From Actinoplanes couchii (GTDB lineage Bacteria > Actinomycetota > Actinomycetes > Mycobacteriales > Micromonosporaceae): a stretch of 64,000 nucleotides of DNA. Location of the stretch: assembly GCF_016862075.1 (NCBI RefSeq), contig NZ_BOMG01000026.1, positions 124,001-188,000 of the forward strand, given 5' to 3'. The translations under genes were made by a program, and so were the position numbers. Under the pieces are notes generated by a model. The model saw only the letters and a list, made by a program, of their open reading frames with translations, ran no database searches and was not told the origin of the DNA. Shown here one piece after another: positions 6,659-15,780 of this stretch. How positions within the stretch are numbered: the stretch's first letter is position 1; every line of letters begins with the position of its first letter.

Positions 6659-9397
6659 GTGGCCACGGAGCGCAAGCGCCCGGTGATCAGCGATGGCCTG
6701 CCGAGCCAGCTTCCTGACATCGACCCCGAGGAAACAAACGAGTGGGTCGAGTCGCTCAACGGAGTCATCGACGAACGCGGCGCCAAAAGAGCCCGTTATG
6801 TGATGTTGCGCCTGCTCGAGCGGGCCCGGGAGCGACAGGTCGGCGTTCCTCCACTGACATCCACGGACTACATCAACACCATCCCGCCGGAGCGCGAGCC
6901 CTGGTTCCCCGGCGACGAGTTCGTCGAGCGGCGGATCCGCGCCTACATCCGGTGGAACGCCGCGATGCTGGTGCACCGCGCGCAGCGCCCGGAGATCGGC
7001 GTCGGCGGGCACATCTCGACCTACGCGTCCAGCGCCAGCCTCTACGAAGTGGGCATGAACCACTTCTTCCGGGGCAAGGACCACCCGGGCGGCGGTGACC
7101 ACATCTTCTACCAGGGTCACGCCTCCCCCGGCATGTACGCGCGGGCGTACATGGAGGGCCGGCTGACCACCGACCAGCTCGACGGTTTCCGCCAGGAGCT
7201 GTCGCACCCGGGTGGCGGCCTGCCGTCGTACCCGCACCCCCGCCTGATGCCGAACTTCTGGGAGTTCCCGACGGTCAGCATGGGCCTCGGCCCGCTGAAC
7301 GCGATCTACCAGGCGCGGTACAACCGGTATCTGCACAACCGCGGCATCAAGGACACCAGCCAGCAGAACGTCTGGGCGTTCCTCGGCGACGGCGAGATGG
7401 ACGAGGTCGAGTCGCTCGGCGCGATCGGCCTGGCCGCCCGCGAGGAGCTGGACAACCTCACCTTCGTGATCAACTGCAACCTGCAGCGTCTCGACGGCCC
7501 GGTGCGCGGCAACGGCAAGGTCATCCAGGAGCTGGAGTCCTTCTTCCGCGGCGCCGGATGGAATGTGATCAAGGTCGTCTGGGGCCGCGAGTGGGACTCG
7601 CTGCTCGCCGCCGACACCGACGGCGCGCTGGTCAACCTGATGAACGTCACGCCCGACGGTGACTACCAGACCTACAAGGGCGAGTCCGGGGCGTACGTGC
7701 GCGAGCACTTCTTCGGCCGTGACCCGCGCACTCGCAAGCTCGTCGACCCGATGAGCGACGACGACATCTGGAACCTCAAGCGCGGCGGGCACGACTACCG
7801 CAAGCTCTACGCGGCCTACAAGGCGGCCACCGAGCACACCGGTCAGCCGACGGTGATCCTGGCGAAGACCGTCAAGGGCTGGACGCTGGGTTCGCACTTC
7901 GAGGCGCGTAACGCCACGCACCAGATGAAGAAGCTGACCCTGCCCGACCTCAAGGGCTTCCGGGACCGCCTCTACCTCGACATCAGCGACAAGCAGCTCG
8001 AGGAGAACCCGTACCTCCCGCCGTACTTCCACCCCGGTGAGAAGTCCGACGAGTACCAGTACATGATGGAGCGCCGCCGGGAGCTGGGCGGTTCGATCCC
8101 GAGCCGGCGGACCAAGGCGAAGTCCCTGGCCATCCCGGAGCAGAAGGCGTTCGACGGGCTGAAGGCCGGCAGCGGCAAGCAGAAGATCGCCACCACGATG
8201 GCGTTCGTCCGCCTGCTCAAGGACCTGATGCGGGACAAGGAGTTCGGATCCCGCTGGGTGCCGATCATCCCGGACGAGGCCCGTACCTTCGGGATGGACT
8301 CGCTCTTCCCGACCAAGAAGATCTACTCGCCGCACGGCCAGACCTACACCTCCGTGGACCGGGAGCTGTTCCTGTCCTACAAGGAGGCGACGAACGGCCA
8401 GATCCTGCACGAGGGGATCAACGAGGCGGGTTCGACCGCGAGCTTCATCGCCGCCGGCACGTCCTACGCGACGCACGACGAGCCGATGATCCCGCTCTAC
8501 ATCTTCTACTCGATGTTCGGGTTCCAGCGGACCGCCGACGAGCTGTGGGCGGCCGCCGACCAGATGACCCGGGGCTTCCTGCTCGGCGCCACCGCCGGCC
8601 GCACCACGCTCAACGGTGAGGGCCTGCAGCACGAGGACGGGCACTCGCTGCTGATCGCGGCGACCAACCCGGCGGTGGTCTCCTACGACCCGGCGTTCGG
8701 CTTCGAGATCGCGCACATCATGCGCGACGGCCTGCACCGGATGTACGGGGAGAAGCAGGAGAACATCTTCTACTACCTCACCATCTACAACGAGCCGGCG
8801 ATCCAGCCCGCCGAGCCGGCGAACCTCGACACCGAGGGCCTGCTCAAGGGCATCTACCGGTTCAGTGAGAGCAGCCTGCAGGACGGCCCGAAGGCGCAGA
8901 TCCTCGCCTCCGGCACCGGCATGCGCTGGGCTCTGAAGGCCCAGGAGCTGCTGGCCCAGGACTGGGGGGTGAGCGCCGACGTCTGGTCGGTCACGTCCTG
9001 GACCGAGCTGCGCCGGGACGCGATCGAGGCGGAGGAGCACAACCTGCTCCACCCGAGCGACGCGCCCCGCAAGCCGTACATCCAGCAGAAGCTGGAGGTG
9101 ACCGAGGGCCCGTCGGTGGCGGTCAGCGACTGGATGCGGGCGGTGCCCGACCTGATCAGCCGCTGGATCCCGAACGGGTACACCTCGCTCGGCACCGACG
9201 GCTTCGGCATGAGCGACACCCGGCACGCGCTGCGCCGCCACTTCCACGTGGACGGCGAGTCGGTGGCCGTGGCGACGCTGCGCCAGCTGGCCCTGAAGGG
9301 CCTGGTCCCGGCGCACGTGCCGGGCGAGGCGGCCAAGAAGTACGCGATCGACGACGTCAACGCCGCGCCGGTGGGCGAGACCGGCGGCGACTCGTAG
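6659..9397 (+). CDS. aceE: Pyruvate dehydrogenase E1, homodimeric type
   Basis: The 912-residue enzyme is the single-chain E1 of pyruvate dehydrogenase, which decarboxylates pyruvate with thiamine diphosphate and passes acetyl groups to the E2 lipoyl domain. The cofactor motif GDGE (about 243-246) followed about 27 residues later by [15 protein letters not shown] is intact, and the middle and C-terminal transketolase-like domains are full length. GTG at 6659 is preferred because GAGG lies eight bases upstream; an in-frame TTG is at 6653. Strong terminator follows. No E2/E3 genes are in the window, as usual for this type in actinomycetes. Confidence 0.96.
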   Translation: MATERKRPVISDGLPSQLPDIDPEETNEWVESLNGVIDERGAKRARYVMLRLLERARERQVGVPPLTSTDYINTIPPEREPWFPGDEFVERRIRAYIRWNAAMLVHRAQRPEIGVGGHISTYASSASLYEVGMNHFFRGKDHPGGGDHIFYQGHASPGMYARAYMEGRLTTDQLDGFRQELSHPGGGLPSYPHPRLMPNFWEFPTVSMGLGPLNAIYQARYNRYLHNRGIKDTSQQNVWAFLGDGEMDEVESLGAIGLAAREELDNLTFVINCNLQRLDGPVRGNGKVIQELESFFRGAGWNVIKVVWGREWDSLLAADTDGALVNLMNVTPDGDYQTYKGESGAYVREHFFGRDPRTRKLVDPMSDDDIWNLKRGGHDYRKLYAAYKAATEHTGQPTVILAKTVKGWTLGSHFEARNATHQMKKLTLPDLKGFRDRLYLDISDKQLEENPYLPPYFHPGEKSDEYQYMMERRRELGGSIPSRRTKAKSLAIPEQKAFDGLKAGSGKQKIATTMAFVRLLKDLMRDKEFGSRWVPIIPDEARTFGMDSLFPTKKIYSPHGQTYTSVDRELFLSYKEATNGQILHEGINEAGSTASFIAAGTSYATHDEPMIPLYIFYSMFGFQRTADELWAAADQMTRGFLLGATAGRTTLNGEGLQHEDGHSLLIAATNPAVVSYDPAFGFEIAHIMRDGLHRMYGEKQENIFYYLTIYNEPAIQPAEPANLDTEGLLKGIYRFSESSLQDGPKAQILASGTGMRWALKAQELLAQDWGVSADVWSVTSWTELRRDAIEAEEHNLLHPSDAPRKPYIQQKLEVTEGPSVAVSDWMRAVPDLISRWIPNGYTSLGTDGFGMSDTRHALRRHFHVDGESVAVATLRQLALKGLVPAHVPGEAAKKYAIDDVNAAPVGETGGDS

Positions 9398-9410
9398 GAA
9401 CCGCACCGGG

Positions 9411-9440
9411 AAAGGGGGCCCCTCGGGGCCCCCTTTTTTT
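9411..9440 (+). terminator. Intrinsic terminator after aceE
   Basis: GGGGGCCCC at 9414-9422 pairs with GGGGCCCCC at 9425-9433 and is followed by seven T residues (9434-9440). It overlaps the TAA stop of the convergent gene, so it ends aceE transcription; only a short A-run precedes it on the other side. Confidence 0.9.
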
Positions 9441-9972
9441 ATGCCGGGACGTAGCTGATGACCTCGACGCCGGTCGCCGAGCGCCAGCTGCCGGAGTGGG
9501 TCAGGGCGAGCCGGGTGCCCGGCTCCCACAGCCGGGTGCCCTCGCCGACCACCACCGGGTAGATCATCAGGCGGTACTCGTCGATCAGGTTGTGCCTGGT
9601 CAGATAGTTGACCAGGGTGCCGCTGCCGTTGATCAGGAAGGTGCCGGACCCGGCCTTCAGCTCGGTGACCGCGTCGGCCACCTCGCCGGTCAGGAAGGTC
9701 GCGTTCCACTCCGGATCGGTGAGCGTGGTGGTGGCCACGTGCTTGGGCATCGCGTTCATCTTGACCCCGAAGTGCCCGGTCTCGGCCTCCATCTGCGGCC
9801 AGGCCGCCTTGAAGCCCTCGTAGGTCCTGCGCCCGAGCAGCAGCGCGTCGGCCTCCTGGAGGTTGGAGTCCTGCCACGCGCCGAGTTCCTCGTTGAAGTA
9901 CGGCCCACTCCAGACCGGCTCCTCGAACACGCCGTCGAGGGTCACGTACTCCACCGCAACGATCTTGCCCAT
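9439..9972 (-). CDS. RibD-C/dihydrofolate reductase-like protein
   Basis: This 177-residue protein has the fold signature of the RibD C-terminal/DHFR-like family common in actinomycetes: N-terminal strand [17 protein letters not shown], a central [11 protein letters not shown] (nucleotide-binding region), [11 protein letters not shown] near residue 115, and the C-terminal [11 protein letters not shown]. It probably binds NADPH and acts as a small reductase; the substrate is unknown. ATG at 9972 is favoured by AGAGGGG eight bases upstream over the GTG at 9981. Convergent with aceE. Confidence 0.85.
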   Translation of the reverse strand: MGKIVAVEYVTLDGVFEEPVWSGPYFNEELGAWQDSNLQEADALLLGRRTYEGFKAAWPQMEAETGHFGVKMNAMPKHVATTTLTDPEWNATFLTGEVADAVTELKAGSGTFLINGSGTLVNYLTRHNLIDEYRLMIYPVVVGEGTRLWEPGTRLALTHSGSWRSATGVEVISYVPA

Positions 9973-10047
9973 CGCCCTCACCCCTCTGTCTGCGACTGTT
10001 TCCCCCGCAACGAGCCGTTGCCGTACTCAGTGGCGGGGACCGGACTT

Positions 10048-10075
10048 CTCAAATCCGGCCAATCGCTGCCGATGA
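10048..10075 (+). promoter_or_regulatory. FliA/sigma-28-like promoter of the chemoreceptor gene
   Basis: TCAA at 10049-10052, a 15-base spacer and GCCGATGA at 10068-10075 closely match the sigma-28 class consensus TAAA-N15-GCCGATAA. The -10 element ends eight bases before the GTG start at 10083, so the expected transcription start coincides with the start codon. No Shine-Dalgarno is present between them. Confidence 0.7.
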
Positions 10076-10082
10076 GCACGTC

Positions 10083-12200
10083 GTGGGATTCCGCATCAGT
10101 CACAAGCTGCTTCTTCTCGGTCTCGGGAGCGTACTCATCACCGCTGTCCTGCTGGTCGCCGTCGGCGCCTGGCAGAGCAGCCGGTTCGCCGACAACACCG
10201 AGCGGGAGGTGCTGCGGCAGAACCAGGCGGCGCTCCGGCAGAGTGCCGCCGACGTCAGCTCGCTCGTCCGGACCGTCGGCGACGAGGTGCAGGAGGGCGT
10301 CGACAAGAGCATGAACAGCGCCTCGTCGTTCCTGTCCCAGAACGGCGGCATGCGGACCACCTCCCGGAAGGTCACCTGGACCGCCACCAACCAGGTCACC
10401 CAGGAGGCGACCTCGGTCACCGTGCCCCGGGTCGAGATCGGCGGCACCTGGCTGGGCCAGAACACCGACCTGAAGAAGACCACCACGTTCGTCGACGACG
10501 CGAAGGAGCTGTCCGGGGCGGACGTCACGGTGTTCCAGCGGATGAACGCGGCAGGTGACCTGCTGCGGGTCGGCACCACCGTCAAGTCGGCCAAGGGCAC
10601 CCGGGCGATCGGCACCTACATCCCGGCGACCGCGGACGGCAAGCCGAACGCGGTGGCCGCGGCGATCCTGGCGGGCAAGACGTACCGGGGCGTGGCCGCG
10701 GTGGTCGGCACCCCGTACATCACCGTCTACGAGCCGATCAAGAACTCCGCCGGCGACGTGACCGGCGCGCTGTTCGTCGGTGTCCCGCAGGCCGACGCGC
10801 TGGCCACCCTGACCGAGGCGATCGCCGAGACGAAGATCCAGACCAACGGCTGGGTCGCCGTCTTCAGCACCGCCGCCGCGGACAAGGGCCGGATCGTCGC
10901 CTCCAACCTGGCCGACGCGGTCGGCAAGGTCGCGCTGGACGGCACCGACGCCGCGGGCGTGCGATACGTGGAGGAGATCGTCACCAAGGCGCCGGAGCTG
11001 ACCGACGGCGGGACCTGGCAGAGCACGTACCAGCTGGCCGGAGCCGCCGGGGCGCCGGCCGGGGACACCACCACGTCGGTGGCGTTCTACGCGCCGTACC
11101 AGTGGGCGGTGACGGTGGGCGGGTACGACGCCGACGCCGCGACCGCGGTCACCGTGGTCCGCGACGGCCGCGGGACGATGCTGACCTGGTTCGTGGTCGT
11201 CGGGGTGCTGCTGGCCCTGGCGGGCGCCGCCCTGGCGTACCTGCAGGCCTCCCGGATCTCCCGGCGGATGGCCCGGCTGACCGGCGGGCTGCAGCGGCTC
11301 GCCGACCACGACCTGACCGTCCGGATCGACGACAAGGGCTCGGACGAGATCGGCGAGGCAGCCACCGCGCTGAACACCGCCGCCGTCGAGCTGCGCGCGG
11401 TGATGCGGGAGGTGACCACCGCCTCCGACGAGGTGACCGGCACCGCCCGGCGGGTCAGCAGCACCGGCGGCGAGATGTCGGCCGCCGCGGACACCGCCGC
11501 GGACCGGGCCGGCTCGGTCGGCTCGTCGGCGGAGACCGTGTCGCTGGTGGTGCAGACCGTCGCGGCCGGCGCCGAGGAGATGGGCGCGTCGATCAGCGAG
11601 ATCTCGCACAACGCCCAGGAGGCCGCCCAGGCCGGCCGGGACGGGGTCGGCCTGACCGCGGCCGCCTCCGAGGTGATCGCCGAACTGCGGGCGTCCACCG
11701 CGAAGATCACCGACGTGGTCCAGCTGATCGCCACCATCGCCGAGCAGACCAACCTGCTCGCCCTGAACGCGACCATCGAGGCGGCCCGGGCCGGCGAGAC
11801 CGGCAAGGGCTTCGCGGTGGTCGCCGGCGAGGTCAAGGAACTGGCCCAGGAGACCGCGCGGGCCACCGAGGACGTCACCGCGCGGGTGGCCGCGATCAAC
11901 GCCGACACCGCCCGCGCGGTCCAGGCCATCGACGCCATCTCCGAACGGATCGCCCAGGTGAACGACTATCAGACGGCGATCGCGGCGGCGGTCGAGGAGC
12001 AGGCCGCCACCACCGCCGAGATGGCCCGCAACATCGCCGAGGCGGCCGGTGGCAGCCGGGACATCGCCGACGGCATCAACACGGTGAGCGGGGCGATGCA
12101 GAGCACCCGCCAGTCGGTGGTGTCGTCGCACCGGGCCGCCGACGAACTGGCCGCCACCGCCCAGCGGCTCACCGGTCTGGTCGGCCGGTTCACCGTGTGA
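10083..12200 (+). CDS. Methyl-accepting chemotaxis protein with large extracellular sensor
   Basis: The 705-residue membrane receptor has an N-terminal helix (about 7-30), an extracellular sensor of about 330 residues of Cache type (note the paired segments near VRTVGDEV and [15 protein letters not shown]), a second membrane helix (about 366-388), a HAMP domain (389-441) and a cytoplasmic coiled-coil signalling domain. The conserved hairpin tip [19 protein letters not shown] lies near 553-571. It should signal to CheA/CheW, none of which are in the window. The promoter in front is FliA-like, suggesting expression with flagellar genes. The GTG start seems leaderless. Confidence 0.93.
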   Translation: MGFRISHKLLLLGLGSVLITAVLLVAVGAWQSSRFADNTEREVLRQNQAALRQSAADVSSLVRTVGDEVQEGVDKSMNSASSFLSQNGGMRTTSRKVTWTATNQVTQEATSVTVPRVEIGGTWLGQNTDLKKTTTFVDDAKELSGADVTVFQRMNAAGDLLRVGTTVKSAKGTRAIGTYIPATADGKPNAVAAAILAGKTYRGVAAVVGTPYITVYEPIKNSAGDVTGALFVGVPQADALATLTEAIAETKIQTNGWVAVFSTAAADKGRIVASNLADAVGKVALDGTDAAGVRYVEEIVTKAPELTDGGTWQSTYQLAGAAGAPAGDTTTSVAFYAPYQWAVTVGGYDADAATAVTVVRDGRGTMLTWFVVVGVLLALAGAALAYLQASRISRRMARLTGGLQRLADHDLTVRIDDKGSDEIGEAATALNTAAVELRAVMREVTTASDEVTGTARRVSSTGGEMSAAADTAADRAGSVGSSAETVSLVVQTVAAGAEEMGASISEISHNAQEAAQAGRDGVGLTAAASEVIAELRASTAKITDVVQLIATIAEQTNLLALNATIEAARAGETGKGFAVVAGEVKELAQETARATEDVTARVAAINADTARAVQAIDAISERIAQVNDYQTAIAAAVEEQAATTAEMARNIAEAAGGSRDIADGINTVSGAMQSTRQSVVSSHRAADELAATAQRLTGLVGRFTV

Positions 12201-12224
12201 GAGTCGTCTCGGTACGCTGGTGCG
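12189..12224 (+). promoter_or_regulatory. Possible leaderless gltX promoter
   Basis: TTCACC (12189-12194), 18 bases, TACGCT (12213-12218), then six bases to the GTG of gltX. The -35 lies inside the last codons of the chemoreceptor gene. The spacing would give a leaderless transcript, which agrees with the lack of a ribosome site. Hexamers are only fair matches. Confidence 0.4.
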
Positions 12225-13631
12225 GTGACTGTTCGCGTACGCTTCGCCCCCTCTCCCACCGGCATGTTCCACGTCGGCGGCGCCCGCACGGCGCTGCAGA
12301 ACTGGATCTACGCCCAGCAGCACGGCGGTGTCTTCGTGCTCCGGATCGAGGACACCGACGCGGCTCGTAACAAACCCGAATGGACCGAAGGCATCCTCGC
12401 GGCGCTCGACTGGATCGGCATCGAGCGCGGCACCTACGAGGGCCCCTACTACCAGTCCTCCTACGCTCCCGATCACACCGCCGCGGCGACCCGGCTCTAC
12501 GGCGAGGGCAAGGCCTACTACTGCGACTGCACCCGGGACGACGTGGTCGCCCGGGCCGGCAACAAGCACTCCGGCTACGACGGCTTCTGCCGCGACCGGG
12601 GGCTGGAGGCGGGTGAGGGCCGCGCGCTGCGGTTCCGCACCCCCGACGAGGGCGAGACCGTGGTGGTCGACCTGGTCCGCGGCAAGCCCACCTTCGAGAA
12701 CAAGCTGATCGAGGACTTCGTCATCGCCCGCTCCGACGGCTCGGCGGTGTTCCTGCTGGCCAACGTGGTCGACGACATGAGCATGGGCATCAACCACGTG
12801 TTCCGTGCCGAGGAGCATCTGCCGAACACGCCGAAGCAGCAGCTGCTGTGGGAGGCGCTGGGCCACACCCCGCCGGTGTGGGGCCACGTGCCGGTGATCG
12901 TGAACGAGAAGCGGCAGAAGCTGTCGAAGCGCCGGGACAAGGTCGCCCTGGAGTCGTACCGGGACGAGGGCTACCTCGCCGCCGCCATGCGCAACTACCT
13001 GATGCTGCTCGGCTGGGCGCCGTCCGGGGACCGGGAGATCGTCCCGTGGTCGGTGATCGAGGAGGAGTTCAAGCTCGACGAGGTCAACCACGCTCCGGCC
13101 TTCTTCGACGTGAAGAAGCTGCGGGCCTTCAACGGGGAGTACATCCGGGCCCTGTCGGTGAGTGAGTTCACCCAGGTCTGCGCCCCGTGGCTGACCGGCA
13201 CCGAGACCATCCCGGCCCCGCCGTGGGCGCCGGCGAAGTTCGACGCCGAGATCTTCGCCACCATCGCCCCGCTGGCACAGACCCGGATCGCGGTGCTCGC
13301 CGAGATCGTGGAGAACGTCGACTTCCTCTTCCTGGACGAGCCGGTTCAGGAAGAGGCGTCGTGGGCGAAAGCGATGAAGGAGGGCGCGGCGGACATCCTG
13401 GACGGCGCCGCGGCCGCCTTCGCCGCCCTTCCGGACTGGACCGCGGACTCCCTGAAGGCCGCACTCGAGGCGGTCGGCGAGGCGCGAGGTCTCAAATTGG
13501 GTAAGACCCAGGCGCCGGTACGGGTGGCGGTGACCGGTCGGACGATCGGCCTCCCGCTTTTCGAGTCTGTCGAACTGCTCGGCCGGGACCGTACGCTGGC
13601 GAGGATTTCCGCAGCTCGCGCCCGTCTCTGA
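12225..13631 (+). CDS. gltX: Glutamyl-tRNA synthetase
   Basis: The 468-residue class I synthetase charges tRNA-Glu (and in most actinomycetes also tRNA-Gln for later amidation). The HIGH-type motif appears in [15 protein letters not shown] (residues 7-21) and the KMSKS-type motif as KLSKRRD around residue 230. A Cys-rich zinc-like segment, YYCDCTRDD followed by a Cys in GFCRDRG, sits near residue 95-125. The C-terminal anticodon-binding domain is all helical. Length is normal. It starts 24 bases after the chemoreceptor stop but probably has its own promoter, and it ends at a very long palindrome. Confidence 0.95.
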   Translation: MTVRVRFAPSPTGMFHVGGARTALQNWIYAQQHGGVFVLRIEDTDAARNKPEWTEGILAALDWIGIERGTYEGPYYQSSYAPDHTAAATRLYGEGKAYYCDCTRDDVVARAGNKHSGYDGFCRDRGLEAGEGRALRFRTPDEGETVVVDLVRGKPTFENKLIEDFVIARSDGSAVFLLANVVDDMSMGINHVFRAEEHLPNTPKQQLLWEALGHTPPVWGHVPVIVNEKRQKLSKRRDKVALESYRDEGYLAAAMRNYLMLLGWAPSGDREIVPWSVIEEEFKLDEVNHAPAFFDVKKLRAFNGEYIRALSVSEFTQVCAPWLTGTETIPAPPWAPAKFDAEIFATIAPLAQTRIAVLAEIVENVDFLFLDEPVQEEASWAKAMKEGAADILDGAAAAFAALPDWTADSLKAALEAVGEARGLKLGKTQAPVRVAVTGRTIGLPLFESVELLGRDRTLARISAARARL

Positions 13632-13636
13632 GGCGT

Positions 13637-13686
13637 TCACCCGGTTCGCCGGCGCGCTGTGGACAGCGGGCCGGCGAACCGGGTGA
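13637..13686. terminator. 50-bp near-perfect palindrome after gltX
   Basis: TCACCCGGTTCGCCGGC (13637-13653) pairs perfectly with 13670-13686, and inside it CGCTGT (13655-13660) pairs with ACAGCG (13663-13668). Only one G/G mismatch and a two-base turn interrupt 23 pairs. It begins five bases after the gltX stop codon. No T-run follows. It is most likely a U-tract-independent terminator or mRNA 3' end stabiliser. Confidence 0.75.
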
Positions 13687-13747
13687 CCACCACCCCCACC
13701 GTTTGCACGGGGTGGGTACTATTCGGCGGCTGATCAACGGCCGTTGC

Positions 13748-13829
13748 GTCTTCACGGCCATCCCCCACATGGCTCCAATTCACCCGGCCTCAAGATGCGG
13801 GCGAAGCCATGTCGGGGAAGGCTGAAGAC
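13748..13829 (+). ncRNA. Candidate structured RNA leader of the exported-protein gene
   Basis: A long hairpin can be drawn: GTCTTCA (13748-13754) with TGAAGAC (13823-13829), then three pairs, a mismatch, TCCCC with GGGGA, a mismatch, and ACATGGCT (13767-13774) with AGCCATGT (13805-13812). About 23 pairs close a 30-base apical region that contains a further CCCG/CGGG pair. It sits 85 bases upstream of the next gene. It does not match a riboswitch class that I can recall. A regulatory role is inferred. Confidence 0.4.
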
Positions 13830-13914
13830 CTGGGGCCGTTTGCGCGGTTCCACCACCGGGCAACGAGCAGCGGGTCGCGTGGATCCATGTCCATCCAGGG
13901 CGGGGGAGGTTCGG

Positions 13915-14589
13915 ATGGTGCGGGGCACGATCAGAAGGCTGGTGTCGGGGGCCACGGCTGCCGCCGTGGCGCTGGCGCTGTCGTTCGGGGCGGCGCCGGC
14001 CGCTCAGGCAGCGCCGAAAGCGGCACCGAAACCGACAGTGGTCTCGATCGCCGGCGGCGATCTGGCCGAGGCGATCCTGGTCCGGCAGGAGGAGCGCCCG
14101 AAGCTCTTCCAGATGCTGATGACCGAGGTCGGCTGGCTGTCCACGGCGTCATCGTCGACATCGTCGTCGACGACGGCTCCGAAGGCGGCGAAACTCGGAC
14201 CGAAGTACACGGTGACGCTCCTGGTCCAGGACGCGCCGAACCAGGTCTACAACCTCTACCCGCTGGCCGCCGGTGGCCCGCGGGCACACCGCCCGGCCAA
14301 GCAGCCGAGCGGTAAGAAGCCGGAAGGCTGGTTCTACGGCCGGCTCTCGATGCCGGAGGCGCTGCGACTCAGCGGCGCCCCGCTGGGCGAGGGCAAGCCC
14401 GATGTCGTGAGCAACGGCATCGGCGGTGGCGTCGGGACCGACCTGGCCGAGGACGAGACGAGCGCGATGACCGAGGTCACCGAGGCGTTCGGCGAGTTCC
14501 GGCGGCTGTTCCTGCTCAACGGGGCGCTGCTGCTGGTCATCCTCACCGGGTTGGCCGGCATGGCGTTCCTCATCCGCCGGCGGGTCTGA
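13915..14589 (+). CDS. Exported membrane-anchored protein, function unknown
   Basis: The 224-residue product has an N-terminal signal peptide (basic start, hydrophobic core about 12-27, cleavage near APAAQAAP) and a C-terminal membrane helix (about 201-220) followed by a short basic RRRV tail, so the body is probably outside the cell and anchored by the tail. A Ser/Thr-rich spacer lies near residue 78-92. I recognise no domain. Start ATG 13915 has GGGGGAGG upstream. A large RNA hairpin lies in its 5' region. It overlaps the convergent TetR gene by 20 bases. Confidence 0.75.
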   Translation: MVRGTIRRLVSGATAAAVALALSFGAAPAAQAAPKAAPKPTVVSIAGGDLAEAILVRQEERPKLFQMLMTEVGWLSTASSSTSSSTTAPKAAKLGPKYTVTLLVQDAPNQVYNLYPLAAGGPRAHRPAKQPSGKKPEGWFYGRLSMPEALRLSGAPLGEGKPDVVSNGIGGGVGTDLAEDETSAMTEVTEAFGEFRRLFLLNGALLLVILTGLAGMAFLIRRRV

Positions 14590-15202
14590 CGCCCTCCGGC
14601 AGTTCGGCGCTCTTCGAGGGCGTCGTTGAAGTCGCTCTCTCCGAGGGCGTCGCCGCGTTCTCGACCAGGCGGACCAGATCCTCCAGGTCGGCATCGAACT
14701 CGGCGGCGCCCTCCAGCGTCTCCGGGTTCGATCCGGGCAGCCCGCCGGTGACCTCACCGGTGGTGTAACCGAGCAGGAACGCGCAGATCAGCCGGGCCGT
14801 CCGGGGCACCTCGGCGGCGGGCACCCGCGCGTCGCTGAGGATGTTCTGCAGCGCACCGGCCAGCCAGGCCGCCGACGGACCGGCCGCCGACCGGTTCAGC
14901 AGCAGGGGGAAGGCACTGGGGTGCGCGCGGGCCAGAGCCCGGACCGCCCGGCCGACCGCGCACAGGCGGTGCTTCCAGTCGATGTCCGAGGGGTCGCCGC
15001 CCACGGCGCTGCCCAATTCCAGGTGCAGCAGGTCGACCAGGCCGTCGAGCAGGGCGTCCTTGCCCCCGACGTACGGGTAGAGCGCCATCGAGGTGAGCCC
15101 GACCCGTTCCGCGACGGCCCGCATCGACATCGCCGCGAGCCCACGTTCGTCCACCAGGGCGAGCGCCTGATCGAGGATCTGCCGTCGTTTGTCATCCACC
15201 AC
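14570..15202 (-). CDS. TetR family regulator, TetR_C type
   Basis: The 210-residue protein has a helix-turn-helix near residues 8-55 (ALALVDERGLAAMSMRAVAE, then VGLTSMALYPYVGGKDALLD), close to the TetR/ActR type that often controls efflux or resistance genes, and a C-terminal all-helical ligand domain. Two adjacent GTG codons (15202 and 15199) are possible starts; neither has a strong ribosome site. The divergent side carries no obvious target, so the gene it controls is unclear. Confidence 0.85.
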   Translation of the reverse strand: MVDDKRRQILDQALALVDERGLAAMSMRAVAERVGLTSMALYPYVGGKDALLDGLVDLLHLELGSAVGGDPSDIDWKHRLCAVGRAVRALARAHPSAFPLLLNRSAAGPSAAWLAGALQNILSDARVPAAEVPRTARLICAFLLGYTTGEVTGGLPGSNPETLEGAAEFDADLEDLVRLVENAATPSERATSTTPSKSAELPEGVRPAGG

Positions 15203-15282
15203 CCCAACCTGACCAGTACGACGGTCACCTGGTGGCGAAACGCGCCCGTAACCGCCGGGCACTCACCCGATCGGGGGCGTTC

Positions 15283-15501
15283 TCAGCACCAGCGGCCCGG
15301 TGGGCGGCCCCGTCCGGCGGCGCGGCGGCGCGGGCGGACCGCGCCGTGCAGGTGGGCGCCGGCCCAGCCGCGGAGGTCGGTCTTGCAGCCGACCCGTCCC
15401 GTACCGGTCTCGGCCACCGGCTCCTCGTCGGCCGGCAGCACTGCCGGGTCGTCGACGGCGGGATCCCTGTCGGTGCGCGCGAACGCGTCGTCCCGTTCCA
15501 T
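15283..15501 (-). CDS. Small uncharacterised protein, 72 residues
   Basis: A short frame with an excellent ribosome site (GAGGAGG seven bases before the ATG at 15501; another ATG directly before it at 15504). The N-terminal half is acidic, rich in Asp/Glu/Pro/Ala, and the C-terminal third is basic and rich in Arg and Gly. No family is recognised and there is no membrane segment. The strong ribosome site is the main argument that it is real. It lies upstream of, and in line with, the TetR gene. Confidence 0.5.
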   Translation of the reverse strand: MERDDAFARTDRDPAVDDPAVLPADEEPVAETGTGRVGCKTDLRGWAGAHLHGAVRPRRRAAGRGRPPGRWC

Positions 15502-15780
15502 CATCTCGCCTCCTCGATCCGTGCCCTCGGCACCGGCTTCCGGCACCGCTTCCTCATCGGCACCGCTTCGCCCGGTGTGAGGTCCTGACCCGCGAAGCGC
15601 GGCAGGACCCGTTCCCCGCCCGGACCACCGTCCGACACCTTGCCAGGTCACCGACAGAAATCACGGGAGAGGCGCACCGCTACAGCGGGCAATTGTCATA
15701 AAACCCCCTAAACCTCCCGCTGTCCCCGGCTTTCTCTCCTGTCATCCGGATGCCGGACGCCCGCACCGGCGTGCAACCCT

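Noticed and set aside
6518..9877. A 1,119-codon open frame on the minus strand
   Set aside because: It is antisense to aceE, has a Val/Arg/Leu-heavy composition typical of GC-rich shadow frames and no family resemblance.
9978..13640. A 1,220-codon open frame on the minus strand
   Set aside because: It runs opposite to the chemoreceptor and gltX genes, both of which have complete motif sets; it is a shadow of their codon bias.
13748..13914. Known riboswitch (c-di-AMP, cobalamin, SAM, GEMM) in the leader
   Set aside because: The hairpin is strong, but core consensus segments of these classes could not be matched by eye; kept only as an unnamed structured leader.
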